A DNA stretch of 32,812 bases from UMGS1663 sp963621995 (GCA_963621995.1 CAVFFZ010000013.1:1-32812); one strand, 5' to 3'; shown: positions 15,300 through 23,051, counted from the first letter of the stretch. Translations and numbers: made by a program. Notes: generated by a model from the letters alone, not told the origin.

Positions 15300-15729
15300 T
15301 AATATTATCATAAGGTTAATATTAGCCTAGCAAAGAGTAATATTAGGTTTCTATAAAAGGCTTTTTATTATTCGAACAAAGATGTATTATGGTTTAAGTA
15401 AAACTTAGATTATAATATGTCGGCGCCCAAGAGTATATTATTTGTTTGTAAGCTATATTTTTACATTATATTTTTATTTTATTATATTTTGTATTTTATA
15501 TATGGTTAAATAATAGGTAATATATTTGAGTTAAGATTATATTTATATATTATTGTGGTCATTATTAGTCCTATTTTAGGACGAATATGGTTATTATGTG
15601 TGTATTTATAGTCGAACGAATGATTATTATTTTTGGTTTATTGCTTATTTATATAGTAATATATATTAGGTGAAAAAATTAGGAATAATAGTTTTAGTTG
15701 AAAGTTAATATTAGCTTTATAAGATAATA
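15300..15729 (+). ncRNA. Candidate large structured non-coding RNA
   Basis: The gene-free stretch 15142-15778 has no credible reading frame but shows RNA-like order. TATTATC (15303-15309) can pair with GATAATA (15723-15729) to close the region. Just inside each end sits the same hairpin with compensatory changes: AGGTTA-ATAT-TAGCCT (15313-15328) and AAAGTTA-ATAT-TAGCTTT (15701-15718). Both have a T-G pair that is a valid wobble only in a plus-strand RNA. A further perfect hairpin, GTCCTA-TTT-TAGGAC, lies near 15568-15582. G visibly exceeds C on the plus strand, unlike the flanking minus-strand genes. It does not look like tmRNA, RNase P RNA or 6S RNA. Class and exact ends are unknown. Confidence 0.55.
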
Positions 15730-15763
15730 GCACGTAATAGTATTTAATCTATTACGTGCTATT
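15726..15763. terminator. Hairpin between candidate ncRNA and gyrB
   Basis: AATAGCACGTAATAG (15726-15740) and CTATTACGTGCTATT (15749-15763) form a perfect 15-bp stem, 16 bp from the gyrB stop. It can serve the convergent gyrB and ncRNA transcripts. U-tracts on both sides are weak (AAATTTATTTT on plus). Its left arm shares four bases with the closing pairing of the ncRNA. Confidence 0.7.
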
Positions 15764-15778
15764 AAATTTATTTTAAAA

Positions 15779-17710
15779 TTATATATCAAGATTTTTAACA
15801 TATTTAGCATTTTTCTCTATAAATTCTCTTCTTGGTTCAATCTCATCACCCATAAGAATTGTAAAAATTTCATCTGCTTTTATAGCATCTTCCATTGTTA
15901 CTTTTACTAAAATTCTATTTGATGGATCCATTGTTGTCTCCCATAATTGTTCTGGGTTCATTTCTCCAAGACCTTTATATCTTTGAAGTCCTAATTGTTC
16001 TCTTTCTATTCCTTGTTCTGCTAAATCTTTATATGCTTTCTCTAAATCTTCATCTGTATAACAATATACATCTTTCATACCTTTTTTAGATAATTTGTAT
16101 AGTGGTGGTTGTGCTAAATACACATTTCCATTTTCAATTAATGGCCTCATATATCTAAAGAAGAATGTAAGTAAAAGTGTTCTAATATGTGCACCATCGA
16201 CATCAGCATCGGCCATAATTATAACTTTTCCGTATCTTATTTTAGAAACATCAAAATCTGTACCTATACCAGCACCAACAGCTAATATAACTGGATTTAA
16301 TTTATCATTTCCATATATTTTATCTGCTCTTGCTTTTTCAACATTAAGCATTTTACCCCAAAGTGGAAGTATAGCTTGGAATCTTCTATCTCTACCTTGT
16401 TTTGCACTTCCTCCAGCAGAGTCCCCTTCGACTATATATACTTCACATTCTGCTGGATTTTTACTACTGCAGTCTGCTAATTTTCCAGGTAATGTTGTTG
16501 TTTCTAATGCATTTTTTCTTCTAACTAATTCTCTTGCTTTTCTTGCGGCTTCTCTTGCTCTAGAAGCATTTATACATTTTTCCAAAATAGCTTTTGCTAC
16601 TGATGGATTTTCTTCTAAGAAGTTTCCTAAAGCTTCATTTACCATACTTTGAACAATACCTGTTACATTACTATTTCCTAATTTTGTTTTAGTTTGCCCT
16701 TCAAATTGTGGTTCTTTTACTTTAACAGAAACAACTGCCGTTATACCTTCACGAATATCTTCACCTTGTAAATTTGCATCTTTTTCTTTTATTAAATTAT
16801 GACTTCTTGCATAATCATTAAAAGTTTTTGTTAATGCTCTCTTAAATCCTTCTAAGTGAGTTCCACCTTCTATTGTATTAATGTTATTTACGAATGTATA
16901 TATATTTTCTGAATATGCTGTTGTATATTGGAAAGCTATTTCAACTGGAACTTCACCTTCTGTTTTTTCTATATATATTGGATTTGGATGTAATTTTTCT
17001 TTGTTTTTATTTAAAAATTCAACAAAAGAATTTAATCCACCTTCAAAATGAAATGCTGCTTTTTTAGGTGTTTCTTCTCTTAAATCTTCTATACTAATTT
17101 TTAGTCCCTTTGTTAAAAATGCCATTTCTCTAAATCTATTTTCTAATATATCATATTCATATTCTAATGTTTCAAAAATAGTATCATCTGCAAGAAATCT
17201 AACTTTAGTACCTGTTTTTTTAGAATCTCCTATTCTTGTTAATGGCTCTATTGTTTTTCCTCTTTCAAATTTCATTTCATATATTCCGCCATCTCTTTGA
17301 ATAGTTACTTCGCACCATGTAGATAATGCATTTACAACAGATGCACCAACTCCATGAAGACCTCCAGATACTTTATATCCACTATCTCCACCGAATTTTC
17401 CACCAGCATTTAATTTTGTATAAACTGTTTCAGCAGCTGAAATATGTGTTTTGGGATGTATATCTACTGGTATTCCTCTACCATCATCTTCTACACTTAT
17501 AACATTTCCTGGCTCTATTTTTACTTGTATATGTGTACAATAACCAGCTAATGCTTCGTCTACACAGTTATCTACTATTTCGTATACTAAATGGTGAAGC
17601 CCTCTTACAGAAACACTACCTATATACATACCAGGTCTTTTTCTTACATGCTCTAAACCATCTAATACTTGAATTTGTTCAGCTCCATACTTATGTTCAA
17701 ATTTTTCCAT
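15779..17710 (-). CDS. gyrB: DNA gyrase subunit B
   Basis: A 643-aa GyrB, the ATPase subunit of gyrase. The GHKL ATP-binding fold shows EIVDNCVDEALAG, DDGRGIPVD and GGLHGVGASVVNALS in the N-terminal third. The TOPRIM domain has EGDSAGGSAKQGRD starting at about residue 427 and DADVDGAHIRTLLL further on. The C-terminus has QRYKGLGEMNPEQLWETTM. Length is normal for short Gram-positive GyrB. The ribosome site AAAGGATGG precedes the ATG. It follows remB, with two DnaA-box-like sequences in the 67-bp gap. gyrA is displaced 6.7 kb downstream. Confidence 0.97.
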   Translation of the reverse strand: MEKFEHKYGAEQIQVLDGLEHVRKRPGMYIGSVSVRGLHHLVYEIVDNCVDEALAGYCTHIQVKIEPGNVISVEDDGRGIPVDIHPKTHISAAETVYTKLNAGGKFGGDSGYKVSGGLHGVGASVVNALSTWCEVTIQRDGGIYEMKFERGKTIEPLTRIGDSKKTGTKVRFLADDTIFETLEYEYDILENRFREMAFLTKGLKISIEDLREETPKKAAFHFEGGLNSFVEFLNKNKEKLHPNPIYIEKTEGEVPVEIAFQYTTAYSENIYTFVNNINTIEGGTHLEGFKRALTKTFNDYARSHNLIKEKDANLQGEDIREGITAVVSVKVKEPQFEGQTKTKLGNSNVTGIVQSMVNEALGNFLEENPSVAKAILEKCINASRAREAARKARELVRRKNALETTTLPGKLADCSSKNPAECEVYIVEGDSAGGSAKQGRDRRFQAILPLWGKMLNVEKARADKIYGNDKLNPVILAVGAGIGTDFDVSKIRYGKVIIMADADVDGAHIRTLLLTFFFRYMRPLIENGNVYLAQPPLYKLSKKGMKDVYCYTDEDLEKAYKDLAEQGIEREQLGLQRYKGLGEMNPEQLWETTMDPSNRILVKVTMEDAIKADEIFTILMGDEIEPRREFIEKNAKYVKNLDI

Positions 17711-17743
17711 TTTTTAACCATCCTTTTATTTTTATAATATATG

Positions 17744-17775
17744 TTTTCCACATTTTGTTATTTATATGTGGATTA
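17744..17775. promoter_or_regulatory. Paired DnaA boxes upstream of gyrB
   Basis: TTTTCCACA (17744-17752) and TGTGGATTA (17767-17775) are each 8/9 matches to the DnaA box in opposite orientations, 14 bp apart. On the minus strand the second overlaps a perfect -10 box TATAAT (17777-17772) before gyrB. DnaA could therefore modulate gyrB transcription. Confidence 0.55.
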
Positions 17776-17777
17776 TA

Positions 17778-18029
17778 CTATCTCTTTTTTAGTCTTTTTG
17801 CTAATGTTATAGATGATATATTAGATATATATCCTTTTGTTTCTTTATTATTTTCAATTAATAATAATGTTTTTTTATTTCCTTCTGAAATATCTGTTAT
17901 TTTATTTTCTATATTTAGTTCTTTTTCTATTTTTTCCATACTTTTATTTATTAACATTTTTTCCAAATCAATTATTGTAATAATTTCTTTTGATGGAATA
18001 ATAGTATCTTTCCCTATATGAACATACAT
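17778..18029 (-). CDS. remB: RemB (YaaB) family regulator, 83 aa
   Basis: An 83-aa protein that matches RemB/YaaB (DUF370-type) in length and in its start MYVHIGKDTIIPSKEIITIID. It has the conserved end region SNISSITLAKRLKKR. In B. subtilis this position between recF and gyrB is held by remB, a small DNA-associated regulator of extracellular-matrix genes. Whether it does the same here is unknown. The ribosome site AAAGGAG lies inside the end of recF, 13 nt before this ATG, which is longer than usual. The two genes are separated by only 5 bp, so they are cotranscribed. Confidence 0.9.
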   Translation of the reverse strand: MYVHIGKDTIIPSKEIITIIDLEKMLINKSMEKIEKELNIENKITDISEGNKKTLLLIENNKETKGYISNISSITLAKRLKKR

Positions 18030-18034
18030 ATTAT

Positions 18035-19096
18035 TTAAATAACTCCTTTTTTCACTTCAAATAATTTAATTTCATTATTAATTTCTTCTATTTTATCTGT
18101 GCAAGTAATAATAACTTGTTTGTTTTCTATATTTCCTAAAAAATTTCTTCTTCTTTTTTCATCTAATTCTGACATAAAGTCATCTAACAATAAAATAGGA
18201 TATTCCCCTATTTCATCATATATTACTTGCATTTCTGCTATTTTTAATGAAAGTATTACTGTTCTATTTTGTCCTTGTGAACCATATATATTAACTAATT
18301 CATTATTAATATATATCATAAAATCGTCACGATGTACACCCTTTGTTGTAAAACCTTTTATAATATCTAATTTTCTTCTTTCTTTTAATAATTTTAAATA
18401 TTCTTCTTTATTTTTGCAATTAGATTCATATTCAATTTCTAAATTTTCTTTATCTTCTGTAATATCTTTATGAATATTATTTATTTTTTCTTTTATTTTT
18501 TCTATAAATTCATTTCTATATAAAAATATTTTTTCACCATATTCTGCTAGCTTTTCATCCCATATTTCTAGCATTTCTTCTGATTTATTTTCTACTTTTA
18601 TTTGTTTTAAATAATTATTTCTTTGTTCTAAAGTTTTATTATATAAATTTAATATATGTACATAATTCGGTCTTAATTGTCCTATCATTATATCTAAAAA
18701 TCTTCTTCTTTTTTGTGGACCTTCTTTTAAAATTTGTATATCATCTGGTGTAAAAATAACAATATTTATTTTTCCTAATAATTCACTTAATTTTTTTATT
18801 TTTATTCCATTAACATATATATTTTTTTTATTTTCTATATCTATTTTTATTGTTCCTTCTCTGTCTACTTTTTTATATTCTATATAAACAGATGCGTTTT
18901 CTTTATTAAACTTTATCATTTCTTTATCTTTTGTTGTTCTAAAAGATTTTCCTATAGCACATAAAAATATAGATTCTATTATGTTCGTTTTGCCTTGTGC
19001 ATTATCACCATAAAAAATATTTATATTAGGATTTAATAAAATTTCTTGTTCTTCATAATTTCTAAAATTTAATAATTTTATTTTATTAATATACAT
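18035..19096 (-). CDS. recF: DNA replication and repair protein RecF
   Basis: A 353-aa SMC-like ATPase that helps load RecA at gaps. Walker A is YGDNAQGKTN in residues about 29-38, the signature motif is GSQGQNRT, Walker B is PILLLDDFMSELD, and the C-terminus has the family's QVIITCT stretch. Length is normal (about 350-370). No clear ribosome site stands before the ATG at 19096, unlike nearly all its neighbours. Start choice rests on the conserved opening MYINKIKLLNFRNY. The S4-domain gene yaaA, usually between dnaN and recF in Bacillus, is absent; a 120-bp gap with two DnaA boxes is there instead. Confidence 0.96.
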   Translation of the reverse strand: MYINKIKLLNFRNYEEQEILLNPNINIFYGDNAQGKTNIIESIFLCAIGKSFRTTKDKEMIKFNKENASVYIEYKKVDREGTIKIDIENKKNIYVNGIKIKKLSELLGKINIVIFTPDDIQILKEGPQKRRRFLDIMIGQLRPNYVHILNLYNKTLEQRNNYLKQIKVENKSEEMLEIWDEKLAEYGEKIFLYRNEFIEKIKEKINNIHKDITEDKENLEIEYESNCKNKEEYLKLLKERRKLDIIKGFTTKGVHRDDFMIYINNELVNIYGSQGQNRTVILSLKIAEMQVIYDEIGEYPILLLDDFMSELDEKRRRNFLGNIENKQVIITCTDKIEEINNEIKLFEVKKGVI

Positions 19097-19114
19097 ATAT
19101 ATTAGAGATTAGAT

Positions 19115-19198
19115 GTTGGAAATTATAAATTTTATATTTATTATCCACATTTTATTAATGAATTGTGTATAACTTTTTTCTAATTTCCAATTTCCAAC
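19115..19198. promoter_or_regulatory. DnaA boxes framed by an inverted repeat, dnaN-recF gap
   Basis: A perfect DnaA box TTATCCACA (19141-19149) and a TGTGTATAA (19164-19172, reverse of TTATACACA) lie in opposite orientation. They sit inside an inverted repeat whose left arm GTTGGAAATTA (19115-19125) can pair with the right side TAATTTCCAATTTCCAAC (19181-19198). Either a DnaA-bound satellite of the origin or a control site for recF. Confidence 0.6.
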
Positions 19199-19216
19199 TT
19201 TTAACCTCCCTTCTTA

Positions 19217-20332
19217 TTAATCTTTTAATCTAATTGGTAATATCATATAAATATAATCACCATCATCAACTGGTCTTATTATACATGGAGAAATGCTTGT
19301 ACCAAAGTCTACAAAAATTTCTTCATCATCTATTGCACGAAGTGCATCTAAGAAATATTTAGGATTAAATCCTGCTTCTAAGTTTTGCCCTTCTGTAGAA
19401 ACATACATTTCTTCTTTAGCATCACCTGTTTGATTTGTACAAGAAATTGTAACTTTTCCTATATCTACAGAAACCTTAACTGGATATTTCTTTTCTTTTT
19501 CTATACTAGATGCTGAAATTAAACTAATTCTTTCAAAACAGTTTTGAATTATATTTTTATTTACTCTTACTCTTGTTTCCCAATTTTCAGGAATAACACT
19601 TGAATAATTTAAAAATTCTCCATCTAATAATCTAGTTACTAATTTACAATTTTCCATTTCAAATAGTGCTTGATTTTTAGCAACTCCTATTTTTATATTA
19701 TCAAATGAATCTAATATAATTTTATTAACTTCATTTAAAGTTCTACCAGGAATAACTGCTGTAAAATCATTACTACTATTTTGTAGAAATTTAGATTTCC
19801 ATGCTAATCTAAATCCATCTACTGCAACTACATTTAATTTATTATTTTTTATTTCAAACAAACATCCTGTGAAAATAGGTCTATTTTCTTCTGTACTTAC
19901 AGCAAATATTGTTTTTCTTATCATTTCCTTTAAAACATTTTGTTCTATTTCTATAGAATTTTCTACATTTATTTGTGGAAGTTCTGGAAATTCCTCTGGA
20001 TTCATAGTAGCTAATTTATATAATGAACCTTCACATTCTATTACTAATAGATTTTTTTCATTTAATGAAATATTAATTTCTGTATCTGGTAATTTTCTTA
20101 TTATTTCACTAAACATTATAGCATTAACTACTGTAGCACCTTGTTCTCTAACATCTGCATCAATAATGTATTCTATTCCTATTTCTAAATCGTAAGTTGT
20201 TAATTTAACTTCTTTATCATTTGTTTGAATTAATATACCTTCTAATATAGGCATTGTTGTTTTTGAAGCAACTGCTTTTGTTACGGAATTAATAGCTTTC
20301 AAGATTTTTTCTTTTTCGCAAACAATTTTCAT
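19217..20332 (-). CDS. dnaN: DNA polymerase III sliding clamp (beta)
   Basis: A 371-aa beta clamp of typical length, the ring that tethers DNA polymerase III to DNA. Family features are the start MKIVCEKEKILKAIN, TTMPILEGILI, the ring-fold repeats (FTGCLFEIKNNKLNVVAVDGFRLA) and the C-terminal IRPVDDGDYIYMILPIRL. It is downstream of dnaA and oriC on the same strand. AAAGGAG stands before the ATG, 11 nt away; an out-of-frame ATG lies between them. It is probably transcribed from the dnaA promoter through oriC as well as locally. Confidence 0.97.
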   Translation of the reverse strand: MKIVCEKEKILKAINSVTKAVASKTTMPILEGILIQTNDKEVKLTTYDLEIGIEYIIDADVREQGATVVNAIMFSEIIRKLPDTEINISLNEKNLLVIECEGSLYKLATMNPEEFPELPQINVENSIEIEQNVLKEMIRKTIFAVSTEENRPIFTGCLFEIKNNKLNVVAVDGFRLAWKSKFLQNSSNDFTAVIPGRTLNEVNKIILDSFDNIKIGVAKNQALFEMENCKLVTRLLDGEFLNYSSVIPENWETRVRVNKNIIQNCFERISLISASSIEKEKKYPVKVSVDIGKVTISCTNQTGDAKEEMYVSTEGQNLEAGFNPKYFLDALRAIDDEEIFVDFGTSISPCIIRPVDDGDYIYMILPIRLKD

Positions 20333-20369
20333 TTTTCATCAAACTCCTTTATAATATAATAAATAATTT

Positions 20370-20409
20370 TAGTAGTAGTAGTAATAGGTGCTGTGGATTC
20401 TGTGGAAAA
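20370..20409 (+). promoter_or_regulatory. DnaA-trio unwinding element
   Basis: TAG TAG TAG TAG TAA TAG (20370-20387) is followed by GTGC and two back-to-back DnaA-box-like 9-mers (20392-20400 and 20401-20409). Read 3' to 5' away from the boxes, the strand is GAT/AAT triplets, the polarity known for DnaA-trios in B. subtilis. AT-rich DNA lies beyond. This marks where strand opening should begin. Confidence 0.75.
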
Positions 20410-20632
20410 CTATGTGAATTGTTTATTTCCCTTATGTTTTTGATGTTGATAATATAGTGGATAAATATAAAAGTTATAAACAATTAAAAATTTAAGTTGT
20501 GAATAATTAAGTTATAAACAACTTTTCTACACTAAATTCACAATAGGCTGTGGATATCAAATCAAGCTGTTCCGTAAGAAGAATTTGCTTAATTGTTTCC
20601 AAACAATCATTTTTCCAAACACCCTTTTTAAA

Positions 20633-20656
20633 AAATATAAATTTTTATTTATATTT
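20633..20656 (-). terminator. Weak hairpin after dnaA
   Basis: AAATATAAAT (20633-20642) and ATTTATATTT (20647-20656) form a 10-bp AT-only stem, 3 bp after the dnaA stop on the minus strand. A short U-run follows. It would be a leaky terminator, compatible with readthrough into dnaN. Confidence 0.45.
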
Positions 20657-20659
20657 AAA

Positions 20660-21992
20660 CTATTGGTCTGCTAGTAAAATGTTTTTAACACTTTCCACAA
20701 TTAATTTTGTGTTCTTATTTTCTTTTATTTCTTTTTCTATTTTGCTGCAAGCATGCATTACTGTTGTATGATCTCTATTTCCAAAGTCTCTACCTATTTG
20801 TGGCAAAGATATTTGAGGTACTGTTCTACAAAGATACATAGCAATTTGTCTTGGAAATACTACATCATTAGAACGTTTTGCACCAACTAAATCTTTTTGG
20901 TCTATATTAAAATATTTAGCTACTGTTTCTTGTATAAAATTTGAAGAAATAACTTTATCTTTTGATGAAACTATTTCATTAATAGCCCACTCTGACATTT
21001 CCATAGTGATGGGACTATTTATTAATGAAGCCCTAGCTATTAATTTATTTAAAGCACCCTCCAATTCCCTAATATTTGTGTCTATTCTATTAGCAATATT
21101 AGCAAGAATTTCGTCATCTATTATAATATTGTCTAATTGTGCTTTTTTTCTTAAAATAGCTAAACGAGTTTCATAATCAGCATTTGAAATATCGGCAATA
21201 AGACCCCACTCAAATCTTGATTTTAATCTATCTTCTAACAGATTAATATCTTTTGGAGGTCTATCACTAGATATAATAACTTGTTTTCCGTTTTCATGAA
21301 GAGTATTAAATGTATGGAAAAACTCTTCCTGAACTCTCTCTTTTCCCGCAATAAATTGGATGTCATCTATAAGAAGGACATCTATATTACGATATTTAGC
21401 ACGAAATTGCTCATTTTTATTATCTTTTATAGCATTAATAAGCTGGTTAGTGAAATTTTCAGAAGTAACATATAAAATGTTTGCATTTCTATTATTTCTT
21501 AATATTTCATTACCAATTGCATGCATTAAGTGAGTTTTACCTAAACCTACTCCTCCGTAAATAAATAAAGGATTATAAGAAGTTGCAGGTGCTTCAGCAA
21601 CAGCTAAAGAGGCAGCATGAGCAAAACGATTATTATTTCCTACAACAAAACTATCAAAAGTATATTTTGGATTTAATGTAGGATTTAAAGAACCGATAAT
21701 TTATATTTTCGTTTTTATTATTTGGTTGTTTTTGTAACTCTTCTTTTGAAAGGATAGAAACACTACATTCTTTATTAGTTAAATAATTAAATGTATTAAC
21801 TAATAATGAATGATATCTAGCATCAACAGAATCTTTATTAAAGACATTAGAAACAAGTAAAGTAATATTTCCGTTTTCCATACTTTGAATTTCTATTTCT
21901 TTAATCCATGTATCATATGAAATTTGAGTCATTTCCTCTTTTAAGAGTTCTTTTGCTTTTGTAAGAAGTTCATCTAATTCTTTTTGTTGCAT
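20660..21992 (-). CDS. dnaA: Chromosomal replication initiator DnaA (frame broken by +1 shift)
   Basis: DnaA is encoded in two frames. The N-terminal piece starts at ATG 21992 behind GGAAGGA and reads MQQKELDELLTKAKELL with domain I features (QISYDTWIKEIEI), then a short Asn/Lys linker. It runs out of frame and stops at 21654. The rest is in the +1 frame, open from 21700 to 20660: LNPKYTFDSFVVGNNNRF, Walker A GGVGLGKT, Walker B LLIDDIQF, sensor RLKSRFEWGL, and the domain IV signature HTTVMHACSKIE. Removing one T near 21700 restores a continuous protein. dnaA is essential, so a sequencing or assembly indel in the linker is the simplest explanation. Two polypeptides or programmed frameshifting would be exceptional. 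Confidence 0.9.
21654..21703 (-). other. Frameshift zone in dnaA linker
   Basis: The upstream frame stays open down to its stop at 21654; the downstream frame is open from just after its stop at 21701-21703. The switch must happen between these points. Conservation of LNPTLNPKYTF places it at about 21690-21703, where the minus strand reads AATATAAATTATCGGTTC. Confidence 0.85.
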
Positions 21993-22054
21993 TTTTTTCA
22001 GTCCTTCCAAAAATATAAAATTTTCTTAGGAAAATGAATTATATTTTTAAATTA

Positions 22055-22072
22055 TTACATTAAAACTCCTTT
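22055..22072 (-). other. Start-stop mini-ORF in dnaA leader
   Basis: On the minus strand, AAGGAG (22072-22067) is followed 6 nt later by ATG TAA (22060-22055). It sits in the leader between the dnaA promoter and dnaA. A ribosome could initiate and stop at once here, which might affect dnaA expression or mRNA stability. Only the sequence pattern is seen. Confidence 0.35.
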
Positions 22073-22089
22073 TTCCCTATTGTTTTCTT

Positions 22090-22119
22090 ATCATATCAAA
22101 AACAAAGATAAATAGTCAA
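22090..22119 (-). promoter_or_regulatory. dnaA promoter
   Basis: On the minus strand, TTGACT (22119-22114), 18 nt, then TATGAT (22095-22090) with TG one base upstream (extended -10). It lies about 98 bp before the dnaA ATG and is divergent from the rpmH promoter. Confidence 0.8.
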
Positions 22120-22156
22120 TACAAATAAAAAAAATAATTAAATTTAAATCAAAGTA

Positions 22157-22185
22157 TTGACATAATAGGAGGTTTAATATATAAT
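22157..22185 (+). promoter_or_regulatory. rpmH promoter
   Basis: Perfect TTGACA (22157-22162), a 17-nt spacer and a perfect TATAAT (22180-22185). It lies 66 bp before the rpmH start and is the strongest promoter in the window, as expected for a ribosomal protein gene. Confidence 0.92.
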
Positions 22186-22251
22186 TATAAAGCTTATTGG
22201 AAAAAGAAATAATCCGTTATCGGTTTAAATAAATACAGGAGGTGCTAAAAA

Positions 22252-22386
22252 ATGAAAAGAACATTTCAACCTAAAAAAAGACAAGAACAAAAAGAAAATG
22301 GTTTCATGAAAAGAATGAAAACTAGATCAGGAAGAAACGTATTAAAAGCAAGACGTGCAAAAGGAAGAAAAAAAATAAGTGCTTAA
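22252..22386 (+). CDS. rpmH: Ribosomal protein L34
   Basis: A 44-aa basic protein with the L34 pattern: MKRTFQPKKRQEQKENGF at the start, KRMKTRSGRNVL in the middle and RRAKGRKKISA at the end. L34 is a component of the 50S subunit. The ribosome site AGGAGG is 9 nt before the ATG. The gene stands in its conserved place divergent from dnaA and upstream of rnpA, with a strong promoter before it and an attenuating terminator after it. Confidence 0.97.
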   Translation: MKRTFQPKKRQEQKENGFMKRMKTRSGRNVLKARRAKGRKKISA

Positions 22387-22390
22387 ATAG

Positions 22391-22423
22391 AAGGCCACGT
22401 AATAAAAAATGTGGTCTTTTTTT
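22391..22423 (+). terminator. Terminator between rpmH and rnpA
   Basis: AAGGCCAC (22391-22398) pairs with GTGGTCTT (22411-22418) over 8 bp with one G-U, followed by a T7 run. Placed between rpmH and rnpA, it would let L34 be made in excess of RNase P protein. Confidence 0.8.
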
Positions 22424-22472
22424 GCAATTTTACTTTTTTTATTGTAATTCTTTTATATAAAGGAGTAGTAAA

Positions 22473-22811
22473 ATGCGAAAAATCGATACATTAAAGAAAA
22501 ATTATGAATTTAAAAATGTATTAGATAAAGGTAAATTTTATCGTGGTAAATATATAACAATATACATTTCAAAAAATAAAAAAGAAAAAAATGTAATAGG
22601 TATAGCAGTAAGCAAAAAAGTAGGGAAGGCTGTTAAAAGAAACAGAATAAAACGTTTAATTAGAGAAAGCTACTATTTAAAAAGAAATCAATTAGAAAAA
22701 GGATATAATATAGTATTTTTATGGAATAGAAATACTTTTACAGATTGCAAATGTAAGCAAATACAAGAAGATATGTATATTCAGCTAAAAAAGGCAGGAT
22801 TACTTAAATGA
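22473..22811 (+). CDS. rnpA: Ribonuclease P protein component
   Basis: A 112-aa basic protein that assists RNase P RNA in tRNA 5' maturation. The signature KKVGKAVKRNRIKRLIRESY (about 50-69) holds the RNR motif. The start MRKIDTLKKNYEFKNVLDKGK is typical. AAAGGAG precedes the ATG. Its stop overlaps the yidD start by 4 bp (ATGA), so the two are translationally coupled. Confidence 0.96.
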   Translation: MRKIDTLKKNYEFKNVLDKGKFYRGKYITIYISKNKKEKNVIGIAVSKKVGKAVKRNRIKRLIRESYYLKRNQLEKGYNIVFLWNRNTFTDCKCKQIQEDMYIQLKKAGLLK

Positions 22812-23026
22812 AAAAAATTGGAATTATAATAATAAATTTTTATCAAAAGTATATTTCAAAAATATTTCATTTTAAAGGGGTAAATTGCAAATACTATCCT
22901 ACTTGTTCAGAATATACAAAACAAGCGATAAAAAAATATGGTTTTATAAAAGGATTTTTTTTAGGATTAAAAAGGATTATAAAATGTAATCCTTTTAGTA
23001 AGGGAGGATATGATCCTTTAAAGTAA
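22808..23026 (+). CDS. yidD: Membrane protein insertion efficiency factor YidD
   Basis: A 72-aa member of the YidD (DUF37) family, with an N-terminal amphipathic/hydrophobic helix and then the family signature CKYYPTCSEYTKQAI with KRIIKCNPFSKGGYDPLK. It sits between rnpA and yidC as in most bacteria and assists YidC-dependent membrane insertion. The four-base overlap with rnpA indicates coupling. Confidence 0.96.
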   Translation: MKKIGIIIINFYQKYISKIFHFKGVNCKYYPTCSEYTKQAIKKYGFIKGFFLGLKRIIKCNPFSKGGYDPLK

Positions 23027-23051
23027 AAAAGAAAGAAGAGGAATTTAAAAA

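Larger units (their letters stand above)
20333..20659. other. Replication origin oriC
   Basis: The 327-bp gap between dnaN and dnaA holds a cluster of DnaA-box-like 9-mers. They are TGTGGATTC (20392), TGTGGAAAA (20401), AGTGGATAA (20456), TGTGAATAA (20498), TGTGGATAT (20549) and two TTATAAACA (20474, 20512). A trinucleotide run at 20370-20387 borders a very AT-rich stretch (20345-20369) that is a natural unwinding site. None of the boxes in this gap is a perfect TTATCCACA; the perfect one is beyond dnaN. dnaA-dnaN is the usual origin location in Firmicutes. The dnaA-rpmH gap shows no comparable boxes. Confidence 0.85.

Noticed and set aside
15142..15778. tmRNA, RNase P RNA or 6S RNA
   Set aside because: No encoded CCA end with tag reading frame, no RNase P core motif, and too large for 6S.
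16095..16652. Plus-strand 185-aa frame
   Set aside because: Antisense to the TOPRIM region of gyrB; no independent support.
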